This document shows positions 38,904-40,106 of a DNA stretch of 40,106 nt, one piece after another. The notes below the pieces were generated by a model. It saw only the letters and a list, made by a program, of their open reading frames with translations, did not search any database and was not told the origin of the DNA. Origin of the DNA: Paracoccaceae bacterium (lineage in GTDB: Bacteria > Pseudomonadota > Alphaproteobacteria > Rhodobacterales > Rhodobacteraceae); NCBI GenBank assembly GCA_028749255.1, contig JAQTYE010000002.1, positions 1 to 40,106 on the forward strand, given 5' to 3'. How positions within the stretch are numbered: position 1 is the stretch's first letter; each line of letters opens with the position of its first letter. Both the position numbers and the translations under genes were made by a program.

Positions 38904-38995
38904 CATATTTTTGATCTTCATTTGCACATGGGCTGCCCTGCGGTATCTTTCCCGCACATAAAATATGCCGGAACAAGGCAGATGAGAGGCAGGAC

Positions 38996-39556
38996 ATGGA
39001 AACGTCAAAACGCGACCGCGTGCGCGGAAAATTACTGGCAATGATGCCCAAAGGGGCGGTGTGTGCCGAGGTCGGCGTCTGGGAGGGTAACTTCTCGGAT
39101 CGGATCTTGGCCGAGTGCGACCCCAGCGCACTGCATCTGATCGACCCGTGGCTCTATCAACCGGAATTCGGCAACACGGGTTTCGGGCGCAAGAAAAACG
39201 AAGACCTGATGGAAGAGAAATACCTGTCGGTCGTCGAGAAATTCAAAGACGATGCGCGCGTCACGATTCACCGCGCAATGTCGGATGTGGCGCTGGCCGC
39301 GCTGCCCGATCACAGCCTCGACTGGATCTATCTGGACGGCAACCACAACGAGCCCTTCATCGGCCAGGATCTGGAGATGAGCCTGCGCAAGGTGAAGTTG
39401 AACGGGATCATCTCGGGTGACGATTTCAACTGGCAAAGCGATGCGCTGGGGGCTCCGGTCAAACGTGCGGTTGAGGCGGTGATGGGCTTGCTGGGCGACC
39501 GCGCCGAACTGACACTGTTGGCGAACCAGTATTTCATCCAGCTCAAGCGCGGCTGA
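38996..39556 (+). CDS. class I SAM-dependent methyltransferase (Methyltransf_24-like)
   Basis: VCAEVGVWEGNFSDRILAECDPSALHLIDPW, LDWIYLDGNHNEPFIGQDLEMSLRKVKLNGIISGDDF. Confidence 0.85.
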   Translation: METSKRDRVRGKLLAMMPKGAVCAEVGVWEGNFSDRILAECDPSALHLIDPWLYQPEFGNTGFGRKKNEDLMEEKYLSVVEKFKDDARVTIHRAMSDVALAALPDHSLDWIYLDGNHNEPFIGQDLEMSLRKVKLNGIISGDDFNWQSDALGAPVKRAVEAVMGLLGDRAELTLLANQYFIQLKRG

Positions 39557-39695
39557 GCCAATTGACGCTTGTCGCTGCGGCAGGGGGAGAGACGGCGCAG
39601 ATTTCCCTTGGTTCTGCGTCGCGTTTCCCCTTACGCTCTGACCCGACATGGGGCCCGCCCATGCACAAGCAAACCGGACAGGTGGGAGTGAGAAA

Positions 39696-40037
39696 ATGGG
39701 TAAACGCGACGATCTGATCGCCAAATATGCGGACGATCTGCAAAGCAAATGCGGGATGACGCCGGATATGGACCTGCTGACCAAAGTCACGATTGGCTGC
39801 GGTCCGGCGATCTACAACGCGGACTCCTCAACTGTGGCGGCGGGGCAGCCGGCCGAGTTGGAAACCGTGAAAACCAATTTCCTGATCAAGAAGCTGGGCC
39901 TCGCCGATGGCCCCGAGCTGATGGATGCGATTGATGCGGTCATCGAGACCTATGGTCGTTCGGAGCGCAACAAATACCGTGCTGTTGTCTATTACATGCT
40001 GACCAAGCATTTCGGCAAAGAAGCCGTCTACGGCTGA
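39696..40037 (+). CDS. DUF2853 family protein
   Basis: MGKRDDLIAKYADDLQSKCGMTPDMDLLTKVTIGCGPAIYNADSSTVAAG... GRSERNKYRAVVYYMLTKHFG. Confidence 0.9.
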   Translation: MGKRDDLIAKYADDLQSKCGMTPDMDLLTKVTIGCGPAIYNADSSTVAAGQPAELETVKTNFLIKKLGLADGPELMDAIDAVIETYGRSERNKYRAVVYYMLTKHFGKEAVYG

Positions 40038-40062
40038 TCCGATCCGGCAGCGGACCGCAATA

Positions 40063-40084
40063 CGCCCGGGGTCACCCCCGGGCG
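40063..40084 (+). terminator. Rho-independent terminator downstream of the DUF2853 gene
   Basis: CGCCCGGGG-TCAC-CCCCGGGCG followed by TTTG. Confidence 0.75.
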
Positions 40085-40106
40085 TTTGCATGTCAGATCA
40101 GCGCCT

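Noticed and set aside
1-40106. CRISPR array, IS element, prophage or rRNA operon
   Set aside because: No regularly spaced repeats, transposase or integrase ORFs, or rRNA sequence recognised. DUF2793 alone does not support a prophage.

Overview
Chromosomal window from a GC-rich alphaproteobacterium, probably Rhodobacteraceae (inferred from gene content and gene order, not tested). From left to right it contains: the N-terminal part of an RTX-type secreted protein; a DUF2793 protein; a polysaccharide locus (rfbCBDA, three glycosyltransferases, ugd, manC, manB); a frameshifted HTH/alpha-beta-hydrolase regulator with a C9 tract at the break; a taurine:pyruvate-type aminotransferase divergent from an XRE-cupin regulator; a DadA C-terminal remnant beside tRNA-Pro(CGG); an EamA transporter; leuB, two intervening genes, leuD and leuC, with a leader containing two overlapping small ORFs; rsfS-rlmH; an ECF sigma/anti-sigma pair divergent from an FAD amine oxidase-DUF1365-CFA synthase-SDR-TspO-like-GPx operon; a LysR regulator; ahcY; a methyltransferase; and DUF2853. 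No CRISPR array, IS element or rRNA was seen. The most interesting signals are non-coding or small: (1) a putative ECF promoter motif, TGCAAC(C/T)-N16-CGTC, found upstream of both the FAD-oxidase operon and the DUF2177 gene; (2) the C9 tract splitting the regulator; (3) the leuC leader with small ORFs coupled by TGATG and alternative hairpins; (4) structured leaders of ahcY and the aminotransferase; (5) palindromes and a 30-aa ORF next to lysR. All functional claims are hypotheses from reading the sequence only.
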